DNA of 64,000 bases from Rhodospirillales bacterium. Its GTDB lineage: Bacteria > Pseudomonadota > Alphaproteobacteria > Micavibrionales > Micavibrionaceae. Shown piece after piece: positions 58,021-64,000 of this stretch (the stretch's first letter is position 1; the number at the start of each line of letters is the position of its first letter). Both the position numbers and the translations under genes were made by a program. The notes beneath the pieces are model-generated. The model was given only the letters and a program-made list of their open reading frames with translations, was not told the DNA's origin and did no database searches. The stretch spans positions 186,001 to 250,000 of the forward strand of contig JACKIQ010000001.1 of assembly GCA_020638365.1 (NCBI GenBank), in the 5' to 3' direction.

Positions 58021-58950
58021 ATGTTTACGCACGAGCAAATCTGGCTGGGCCTTGACCGTCTGGCTTCTTCAAAAGGATATTCCCCCTCCGGGCTGGCCCG
58101 GCTGGCGGGACTGGACCCCACTTCTTTCAACAAGAGCAAGCGGCACAGCCCCGACGGTAAACCGCGCTGGCCGTCTACGGAGAGTCTTTCGAAGGCGCTG
58201 TCGGTCACGGGATCGAGCATGGCGGATTTTATCGCGCTGGTCGAAGCGAATGACGACGAGCATGGCGGAGGCAAGCTGACGCGCAAAAAGGTCGCTCTGG
58301 AGTCCGCGGACATTTTGATCAAGACGAAATCGGTTCTGTTCAACGCAGCGGAGCCGTTCACGCTCAAGTCCGGGAAGAAAAGCCCGGTCTATGTCGATTG
58401 CCGACGACTGATTTCCTTTGTCGAGGAGCGCAAGACGCTGATGGATTACGGGGCTTGGCTTTTGCGGCAGGATGCGGACGTGAGAAATCTTGATTTCGTT
58501 GCCGGCGGAGAGACGGCGGGGATTCCCTACGGCGCGTTTATCGCCGAACGGCTGGACAAGCCGATGATCTACGTGCGCAAGGAGCCGAAAGGTTACGGGC
58601 GGATGGCGCAGATCGAGGGCGTTCTTCCCGAACACAACGCCGGCGGCGAGGCTCCGCGCGTCCTGCTCGTCGAGGATCTGCAGACGGACGGCGGAAGCAA
58701 AGCCATATTCGTCAACGCTCTGCGTCAGGCGGGGGCGAAAGTCGAACATGCCTTCGTCGTTTTTCACTACGGAATTTTTGCGCAAAGCGAGAAGAATATG
58801 CAGGAGCTCGGCATCAGTCTTCATGCGCTGACAACATGGTGGGAAGTTCTGGAGATGGCGAAGAAAGGCGGATATTTCGACCGCGCGACGCTGTCTTCCG
58901 TTGAAGCGTTCCTGAACGATCCGACCGGATGGCAGGATGAACATGGCTAG
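58021..58950 (+). CDS. pyrE: Fusion of a phage-repressor-type helix-turn-helix to orotate phosphoribosyltransferase (PyrE)
   Basis: 309 residues in one frame. Residues 1-76 match the HTH half of alphaproteobacterial S24-type repressors: HEQIWLGLDRLASSKGYSPS, GLARLAGLDPTSFNKSKR (recognition helix), RWPSTESLSKAL. Residues about 85-309 are a whole PyrE: FNAAEPFTLKSGKKSPVYVD, ESADILIKTKSV before it, YVRKEPKGYG, and the PRPP loop VLLVEDLQTDGGSK (214-227). There is no internal start for a separate PyrE. PyrE makes OMP from orotate and PRPP. The HTH suggests the enzyme also binds DNA, as PurR of Bacillus (HTH plus PRTase) does; a palindrome covers its own promoter. Confidence 0.85.
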   Translation: MFTHEQIWLGLDRLASSKGYSPSGLARLAGLDPTSFNKSKRHSPDGKPRWPSTESLSKALSVTGSSMADFIALVEANDDEHGGGKLTRKKVALESADILIKTKSVLFNAAEPFTLKSGKKSPVYVDCRRLISFVEERKTLMDYGAWLLRQDADVRNLDFVAGGETAGIPYGAFIAERLDKPMIYVRKEPKGYGRMAQIEGVLPEHNAGGEAPRVLLVEDLQTDGGSKAIFVNALRQAGAKVEHAFVVFHYGIFAQSEKNMQELGISLHALTTWWEVLEMAKKGGYFDRATLSSVEAFLNDPTGWQDEHG

Positions 58951-58992
58951 GTCCATGCATATAGTGCCCTTGCCGCACGGCGGAGGTACGCC

Positions 58993-59751
58993 ATGAAAAT
59001 CTGTTTTCAGGCCTCGAATAAATCCCAGGCGCAGGCGGCATTGGCCGAGTATACCAAAAAATACAGCAATCACCCGATCGAGGAGGCGGACGTTCTTGTC
59101 GTTCTGGGCGGGGACGGGACGATGCTGCATACGCTTCACAGCACAATCATGCAGGACATCCCGATTTACGGACTAAACCTTGGAACGCTCGGGTTTCTTC
59201 TGAACGAACACCGCAAGCGCGACCTGCCCGAACGGATCGCTGCGGCACGCAAGTACACCATCTATCCCCTGCGCATGGACGCGACGGACAAGAGCGGCAA
59301 GGTTTACATGGAGCTGGCGTTTAACGAGGTTTCGCTTTTGCGGGAGACGCACAACACGGCCAAGATCATGATTTTCGTGAACGACGAGGTCCGGTTGCCG
59401 CTTCTGGTCTGCGACGGGATCATGGTCTCCACGCCTGTCGGCAGCACCGCTTACAATTCCTCAGCCGCCGGTCCGATCGTGCCGCTGGGCGCGAACGTCC
59501 TGCCCATGACACCGATCAGCGCGTTTCGCCCGCGCAGGTGGCCGGGGGCGCTTATTCCTAATACCAGCCGGGTGCGGTTCGAGATTATCCGTCCGAACGA
59601 ACGTCCGGTCAGCGCCTCGGCGGACTACAAGGAGATCCGCGATATCGTGACCGTGGATATCCGCGAGTGCAGGGAGATATCCAAGACGCTCTTGTTCGAT
59701 CCGGACAACCACCTTGAGGAGCGGATTTTTCAGGAGCAGTTCGCGCCCTGA
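58993..59751 (+). CDS. nadK: NAD kinase
   Basis: 252 residues, GGAGGTACGCC before the ATG. The catalytic GGDGTM (VVLGGDGTMLHTLHS), then GLNLGTLGFL, FNEVSLLRE, and the conserved VSTPVGSTAYNSSAAGPIVPL. It phosphorylates NAD+ to NADP+, the cofactor of icd and folD products nearby. It lies 42 bases after HTH-PyrE and may be co-transcribed. Confidence 0.94.
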   Translation: MKICFQASNKSQAQAALAEYTKKYSNHPIEEADVLVVLGGDGTMLHTLHSTIMQDIPIYGLNLGTLGFLLNEHRKRDLPERIAAARKYTIYPLRMDATDKSGKVYMELAFNEVSLLRETHNTAKIMIFVNDEVRLPLLVCDGIMVSTPVGSTAYNSSAAGPIVPLGANVLPMTPISAFRPRRWPGALIPNTSRVRFEIIRPNERPVSASADYKEIRDIVTVDIRECREISKTLLFDPDNHLEERIFQEQFAP

Positions 59752-59795
59752 TCCCTGTTACATGGAATCATGAAGGATCGTTTTGAATGAGAGCG

Positions 59796-60008
59796 TCAAC
59801 GCCGGCTGCGGCCGTGAGCGCTTGAGCCTCCGCCCCCCTGTCCCATCGAGAGGGTTGATTGCGAGGTTACGGGGGTTGCAAAGTAGGAGGAGGATCCGCC
59901 GCACAGATCGGGATTGGATTTGCACAACTGTTCGGAATAGAGAATGAACGCCCAGATCAGGAAGACGGTCATAAAAATAAAGACCAGAATCCTGAGAAGC
60001 GTCAGCAT
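59796..60008 (-). CDS. Small signal-anchored protein with Gly/Ser tail, 70 aa
   Basis: N-terminal helix LRILVFIFMTVFLIWAFILY, then EQLCKSNPDLCGGSSSYF with two Cys, then a Gln/Gly/Ser tail. No family recognised; periplasmic or membrane-anchored. It lies between nadK (convergent) and purC (same strand, 16 bases). Confidence 0.5.
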   Translation of the reverse strand: MLTLLRILVFIFMTVFLIWAFILYSEQLCKSNPDLCGGSSSYFATPVTSQSTLSMGQGGGGSSAHGRSRR

Positions 60009-60024
60009 TTTATCCTTCCCTCTT

Positions 60025-60873
60025 TCAGGCCTTTCTCGGCTTGCCGGGATTGAGTTCGCGCAGGCGGCGTTTCTTGGAGAACTCGTTCTCGATCAGAGCG
60101 AGCTTGTCGGCCATGTTCTCGTTCAGGTTTCCGCCCTCGAAGATATCCTGCGGCACCAACCCCAGACGTTCGGCGATGTAATGATAGCCTTTAACCTGAT
60201 CGTCCAGATCCAGACGGAAGCGGTCCTTGTCCATCTTTTCCTTCGTTTTCTCATCCCAGAGGCGGCAGTTATCGGGCGAGATTTCATCAGCGAGGATAAT
60301 GTAGAGTTCGCCGTGCTCTCCCCAAAGCCTTCCGAATTCCAGCTTGAAGTCGACGAGGATGACACCGAGCCCGGCAAAAAGACCGTTCAGATAGTCGTTG
60401 ATACGCCAGGCCATGGAGATCATTTCCTCCAGTTCGTACGTGTCCGCCCAGCCGAACGTCGTGATGTGGTCATCGCTGACCATCGGGTCGTTGAGTTCGT
60501 CGTTCTTGTAATAATATTCGATCAGGGGACGGCCCAGTTGCGTACCTTCCTTGATGCCCAGACGTTTGGAGAGGGAACCGGCGGCCACGTTGCGGACGAC
60601 GAGTTCGATGGGAATAATATCGACGGCCCGGACGAGTTGCTCACGCGCGTTAATCGAGCGGACGAAATGCGTGGGGATACCCATCGCCTCCAGCTTGGTC
60701 ATCAGGTGCGCCGAAATACGGTTGTTCAGGACGCCCTTGCCCGCGATGATGGCGTGTTTTTTCCCGTTGAGGGCGGTGGCGTCGTCCTTGAAATGCTGAA
60801 TAACCGTTCCCGGCTCCGGCCCGTCAAAGAGGATTTTTGCCTTACCTTCGTAGAGTTTCTTTTTTCTGGCCAT
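60025..60873 (-). CDS. purC: SAICAR synthetase PurC
   Basis: 282 residues: KKKLYEGKAKILFDGPEPGTVIQHFKDDATALNGKKHA, shown here by YEGKAKILFDG; HFVRSINAREQLVRAVDIIPIELVVRNVAAGS by its core IELVVRNVAAGS; and VDFKLEFGRLWGE, LADEISPDNCRLWD. The ATP and CAIR-binding motifs are all present. Length is about 30 residues above the shortest alphaproteobacterial form, with a basic C-terminal tail (KKRRLRELNPGKPRKA). It acts in de novo purine synthesis. Confidence 0.95.
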   Translation of the reverse strand: MARKKKLYEGKAKILFDGPEPGTVIQHFKDDATALNGKKHAIIAGKGVLNNRISAHLMTKLEAMGIPTHFVRSINAREQLVRAVDIIPIELVVRNVAAGSLSKRLGIKEGTQLGRPLIEYYYKNDELNDPMVSDDHITTFGWADTYELEEMISMAWRINDYLNGLFAGLGVILVDFKLEFGRLWGEHGELYIILADEISPDNCRLWDEKTKEKMDKDRFRLDLDDQVKGYHYIAERLGLVPQDIFEGGNLNENMADKLALIENEFSKKRRLRELNPGKPRKA

Positions 60874-61021
60874 ATCACTTTTTCCATATTAATTTTCTGA
60901 GCGCGGCGTGAGGGTATTTTATAAGCGGGTCTCCTCCATATAACAATGGATTTAAGCGGATTCAAATGGTAGAAGTATCGAAATACGGGATTTTTATCGT
61001 TTTATCGCTGGAGAATCGCCC

Positions 61022-61342
61022 ATGACGACGTTCGATGACAGAGAGCAGGCTTTCGAGAAGAAATTCGCCCATCAGGAAAAACTTGATTTCGCGGTCGAGG
61101 CCAAGGCGTCGAAGATTTTCGGGCTGTGGGCCGCGGAAAAGCTGGGAATAAGCGGCACAGATGCCGATACTTACGCCAAATCCCTTGTGGCCGCCAATCT
61201 TGAAGAGCCGGGTTTTGAGGACATATTCCGCAAGGTCCGCAAGGATTTTGCAGAAAAAGGGGTTGAGGTTTCCGATCATCTCATGAATGTGGAGATGGAC
61301 AAGGCTGTGCAGGAAGCCCGCACACTGGTTCAAAACTCGTGA
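61022..61342 (+). CDS. ATPase inhibitor zeta-type protein (DUF1476)
   Basis: 106 residues: TTFDDREQAFEKKFAHQEKLDFAVEAKASKIFGLWAAEKLG, cited by FDDREQAFEKKFAHQEKLDF; then VAANLEEPGFEDIFRKVRKD. This is the family of the alphaproteobacterial F1-ATPase zeta subunit, which blocks ATP hydrolysis through its N-terminal segment. GGAGAATCGCCC precedes the ATG. A position divergent from purC is common in alphaproteobacteria. Confidence 0.9.
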   Translation: MTTFDDREQAFEKKFAHQEKLDFAVEAKASKIFGLWAAEKLGISGTDADTYAKSLVAANLEEPGFEDIFRKVRKDFAEKGVEVSDHLMNVEMDKAVQEARTLVQNS

Positions 61343-61346
61343 AGCC

Positions 61347-62474
61347 GTGTTACATTTCATAAAACACGTCAAAGGCGGATTTTTACTGGCCGTTTTTGTC
61401 GCTTGTCTGACGGTTTTTTCCAGTCTTTATGCTTATGCCGTTAATCCTCTGGCGCTTAAAGCCAAAGGCGATCGGGTGTTAGGCCTTTTAAAAGAGCATG
61501 CCGGCAGAGGCTGTCCTGTCTCCGAGGTCGTGCCGAAAATCGCGCAGGTCAAACCGCTGGGCGATGCGGGGAAGCTGCGAGAAGCGAACGCCTTGCTTGA
61601 CGATATTCTTGACTGGTTCGATAAAAATCCCTGCGGAGGCGAAAACGCCGCCTTGCCCGATACGCCGAAAAATTCCGAATGGGGGCACGATAAAACCGTC
61701 ACGATCCGGGGCTATACGGGCGATGCGATGGAGCCGTTCATTTCCCGCGACGGGAAATATCTTTTCTTTAACGATGATAAAACCGCCGGGAAAGAAAAGG
61801 ACATGTTCTGGGCGACGCGGATTGACGATACCACGTTTGCCTTTCAGGGAGAGATCAAGAACGTTAATTCCAAGTATGTGGACGGCGTACCCTCGATGGA
61901 CGATTCCGGGCGGTTTTATTTCATGTCGGCCAAAAAATACGGGCTGTTTAACAAGACGACCGTTTATAGCGGGACTTTCAAGGATGGAGTTGTGAGCGAG
62001 ATTTCGCCCGAGCCGAAGCTGGCGCTGGGCAAGCTCGGCTGGCTCAATATGGATATCGAGATCAGCGCGGACGGGCAGACGCTTTATTCCACGCAGACGC
62101 ATTTCGGGAACAACGGCATTCCGCTGGAATCCTATTTCTTTTACGCGAAGAAGGACGGGGAGCGCTTCGTGCCGCAGAAAGATTCTCCAGAGATTTTTTC
62201 GACGCTGAATAAAGACACGGTGATTTACGCGGCCTCGATCTCGCGCGATGAGAAGGAGCTTTATTACACGCGGCTGCTGCCCGGTTTCGTGTTCCAGAGC
62301 CTTGTGGCCAAGCGCAAAAACAAGACCAGCCCCTTTGGGGAGCCGGAACTGATCCCCGCGATTACCGGGTTCGCGGAAGCGCCCGCGATCAGCCCGGATG
62401 AGACGCTGCTTTATTACCACAAGAAGAACGAGCGTTCGGGCAAATTCGCAATTCATGTTTTGCAGCGGAAGTGA
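61347..62474 (+). CDS. Exported PD40-type beta-propeller protein
   Basis: 375 residues from GTG 61347, which gives a signal peptide (FLLAVFVACLTVFSSLYAYA). A helical spacer follows, then five PD40/WD40-like repeats: EPFISRDGKYLFFND, VPSMDDSGRFYFMSA, DIEISADGQTLYSTQT, AASISRDEKELYYTRL and APAISPDETLLYYHKK. It is probably periplasmic and peptide- or carbohydrate-binding; relatives include TolB-like propellers. It starts four bases after the DUF1476 stop and ends 16 bases before the AsmA-like gene. Confidence 0.8.
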   Translation: MLHFIKHVKGGFLLAVFVACLTVFSSLYAYAVNPLALKAKGDRVLGLLKEHAGRGCPVSEVVPKIAQVKPLGDAGKLREANALLDDILDWFDKNPCGGENAALPDTPKNSEWGHDKTVTIRGYTGDAMEPFISRDGKYLFFNDDKTAGKEKDMFWATRIDDTTFAFQGEIKNVNSKYVDGVPSMDDSGRFYFMSAKKYGLFNKTTVYSGTFKDGVVSEISPEPKLALGKLGWLNMDIEISADGQTLYSTQTHFGNNGIPLESYFFYAKKDGERFVPQKDSPEIFSTLNKDTVIYAASISRDEKELYYTRLLPGFVFQSLVAKRKNKTSPFGEPELIPAITGFAEAPAISPDETLLYYHKKNERSGKFAIHVLQRK

Positions 62475-62490
62475 ACGCCGGAGGAAATAA

Positions 62491-63837
62491 ATGGAGCTTC
62501 TGGTTATCCTGCTTGGCGAGTTTTTGTTTTTCCCTTTTGTGATTGCTCTGGCGGGATTGTGTAATCTTGTTGTTACTGCTGCCGGGCTTGTTTTTGAAGT
62601 CTTAATCTTGTTTTTGCCGCAGCGGGCCGGACCAGCACCCAGCGAGAACGAGAAAACACAGGAACCAAAACAATCGTTTCGCCTTTTGCATCCGCTGATC
62701 AAGGTTCTGGCGGGGCTTTGCGCCCTCATTGTTCTGATGGCCGTTCTTATCAATGCTTTTTATTTCGAGTCTGCCTTAAAATTAATGGCTGCTGACATGG
62801 CCAGAAAAAAAGGGATGGAGATTTCGTTTTTTTCGGCGCAGGGCAATTTTTTTACTGGTTTTTTTGAATTGCGCGATCTCAAGGTCAAAACGCTGAACTC
62901 CAAGAAAACCGACTTTGATTTGAGCGCCCGGCATGTCGTTCTGGATATCGATATGTTCAGCATCGCGTCCAGCCCGATCAAGATTGAGACATTGCACGTT
63001 GAGGGCATCGAAGGGGATGTGAGGAGCAAGGATGCTCCGCCTGCTAAGGCCCCTGCTCCCCCGCCTTCTCAGGGACCTTCGCCGACAAGCCCTGCACCGG
63101 AAAAGCTCAAAGCCAAAAAGCCGTTTGTCATTCAGGATCTGGCGCTGAAGGATATAAAACTCCGCCTGCACAAGGGCACGCATGAGCCGCTCTTGCTTTC
63201 GCTTTCGTCGATGGACAGCAAACCGCTGCGCAGCCAGTACGCGATCTTCGATACGTTTTTCCGCTCCAACATTTCGGGCGATCTTGACGGGCATGAGATC
63301 ATGATTAGGTCGCGTGAAGCCGGGCAAGGGCGCGAAACGCACTGGCGGCTTGACGATTTTCCGGTGAAAGTGATCGGACAATTTATCGACAAGGCGCCGC
63401 TGAACTGGTTTAAGGACGGCACGCTGGACGTTACAGTCGAAGACCAGTGGGCCTATGGCGATCAAGCGGAAATCGCGATGGACTGGTCGCTGATTTTCAA
63501 CGCCGTGAAACTTGAAGCGCCAGAAAATACTTCCCTGACGCAGCGTGCGCTGGCCGCCCCTTTTGTGCATTATATAAACGGCAAGGACGGGCCGGTTGAT
63601 CTTTCGTTTACCCTTGTTATGAACGAGGATCAGTTTGACGGGTCGGCGTCGCTTGATGCCGCCGGGTTGTGGGATATTCTTGTCGATACGATGTCCAAAA
63701 AGCTCGCGCAAATGTCCGGGCAGAAGAAAGACGCGATCAAAGAGGGTGTGAAGGATACCGTCGATTCTTTCAAGAGTTTCCTGAACAAGAAGCGCACAGG
63801 CCAAAGCGAAGTGGACGAAATAAAAGCCCCGGAATGA
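62491..63837 (+). CDS. AsmA-like membrane-anchored protein
   Basis: 448 residues. Two membrane segments (about 1-45 and 70-90) are followed by an AsmA-type opening: FYFESALKLMAADMARKKG, ISFFSAQGNFFTGFFELRDLKV, then a Pro/Ala linker (PPAKAPAPPPSQGPSPTSPA) and beta-rich segments (FVIQDLALKDIKLRL). AsmA/DUF748-like proteins bridge the envelope and carry lipids. GAGGAAATAA precedes the ATG. Assignment is by pattern. Confidence 0.55.
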   Translation: MELLVILLGEFLFFPFVIALAGLCNLVVTAAGLVFEVLILFLPQRAGPAPSENEKTQEPKQSFRLLHPLIKVLAGLCALIVLMAVLINAFYFESALKLMAADMARKKGMEISFFSAQGNFFTGFFELRDLKVKTLNSKKTDFDLSARHVVLDIDMFSIASSPIKIETLHVEGIEGDVRSKDAPPAKAPAPPPSQGPSPTSPAPEKLKAKKPFVIQDLALKDIKLRLHKGTHEPLLLSLSSMDSKPLRSQYAIFDTFFRSNISGDLDGHEIMIRSREAGQGRETHWRLDDFPVKVIGQFIDKAPLNWFKDGTLDVTVEDQWAYGDQAEIAMDWSLIFNAVKLEAPENTSLTQRALAAPFVHYINGKDGPVDLSFTLVMNEDQFDGSASLDAAGLWDILVDTMSKKLAQMSGQKKDAIKEGVKDTVDSFKSFLNKKRTGQSEVDEIKAPE

Positions 63838-63858
63838 ACCGGGGCTATACAGCTTTTT
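63825..63858 (+). terminator. Intrinsic terminator overlapping the end of the AsmA-like gene
   Basis: AGCCCCGG (63825-63832) / CCGGGGCT (63839-63846), loop AATGAA containing the stop codon, followed by ATACAGCTTTTTT. The remaining bases to 64000 hold no supported gene. Confidence 0.85.
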
Positions 63859-64000
63859 TACGACTTATTTTTTTATACACCTTCTCTTACCAACTTGGTT
63901 ATCCCATGCCGTTGTCCGGTAATGGTTGATAGCCAAACGGGCTATTTTACATCCTCACTGACAGCCATGCACGAGCTGCATATTCGGAATGCGTTTTTTG

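Overview
The window is one stretch of an alphaproteobacterial chromosome. Evidence for this is a CheA/CheW/CheY/CheB/CheR chemotaxis cluster, an F1-ATPase zeta-type (DUF1476) gene divergent from purC, the long ~480-aa NADP isocitrate dehydrogenase, and codon use rich in G/C at third positions. The exact lineage cannot be fixed by eye. I saw no rRNA, tRNA or CRISPR array.

Layout. 1-3376: end of a CheA-type hybrid kinase, then cheW, cheY, cheB and cheR. 3501-5117: purH. 5273-13590: promoter-led, terminator-ended gene train of six unrecognised genes. It includes 519-aa and 1507-aa proteins and two small paralogous proteins. 13642-36209: housekeeping genes (lepA, prmB, acnA, metB, folD, icd, yggT) mixed with membrane and exported proteins of unknown role, a CheZ-like phosphatase, a DUF3137 protein, and one AT-rich island with a TIR-like (CAP12-type) effector gene (17.5-18.7 kb).

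36331-54883: a compact podovirus-type structural and lysis cluster, almost all on the minus strand. In transcription order it holds two conserved phage genes, a small RRG protein, portal, a Bbp19-like protein, scaffold, capsid, a probable decoration protein, tail tubes A and B, tail fibre, large terminase, endolysin, a 51-aa cationic peptide and a 3-TM holin. It has several low-GC accessory genes (NADAR, a duplicated 135/139-aa pair, an OmpA-like protein, a 124-aa duplicated-domain protein), several next to intrinsic terminators, plus one opposite-strand PilZ gene. No integrase, replication genes or T7-type internal core proteins are visible. It is therefore either a decayed prophage or a domesticated particle (gene-transfer-agent-like).

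55036-57608: an IS1595-family transposon with 22-bp inverted repeats and an 8-bp target duplication, carrying passenger genes that include a HEPN-like protein. It sits between the phage cluster's rightmost promoter and 58021-58950, which encodes an unusual fusion of a phage-repressor-like helix-turn-helix to orotate phosphoribosyltransferase (PyrE). A 16-bp palindrome (TGGGA-N6-TCCTA) lies over the presumed start of the fusion gene and recurs at the phage-side transposon junction, with a degenerate copy in the capsid promoter. This suggests, as inference, that the HTH-PyrE protein governs both itself and the particle genes.

58993-64000: nadK, purC (minus), the DUF1476 gene, a PD40 propeller protein and an AsmA-like membrane protein ending at a clear terminator.

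The strongest leads are the HTH-PyrE/palindrome/phage-cluster circuit, the cargo transposon, the cationic lysis peptide, the NADAR gene, the ribosome-site-masking hairpin at 25853-25899, and the unknown 8-kb gene train.
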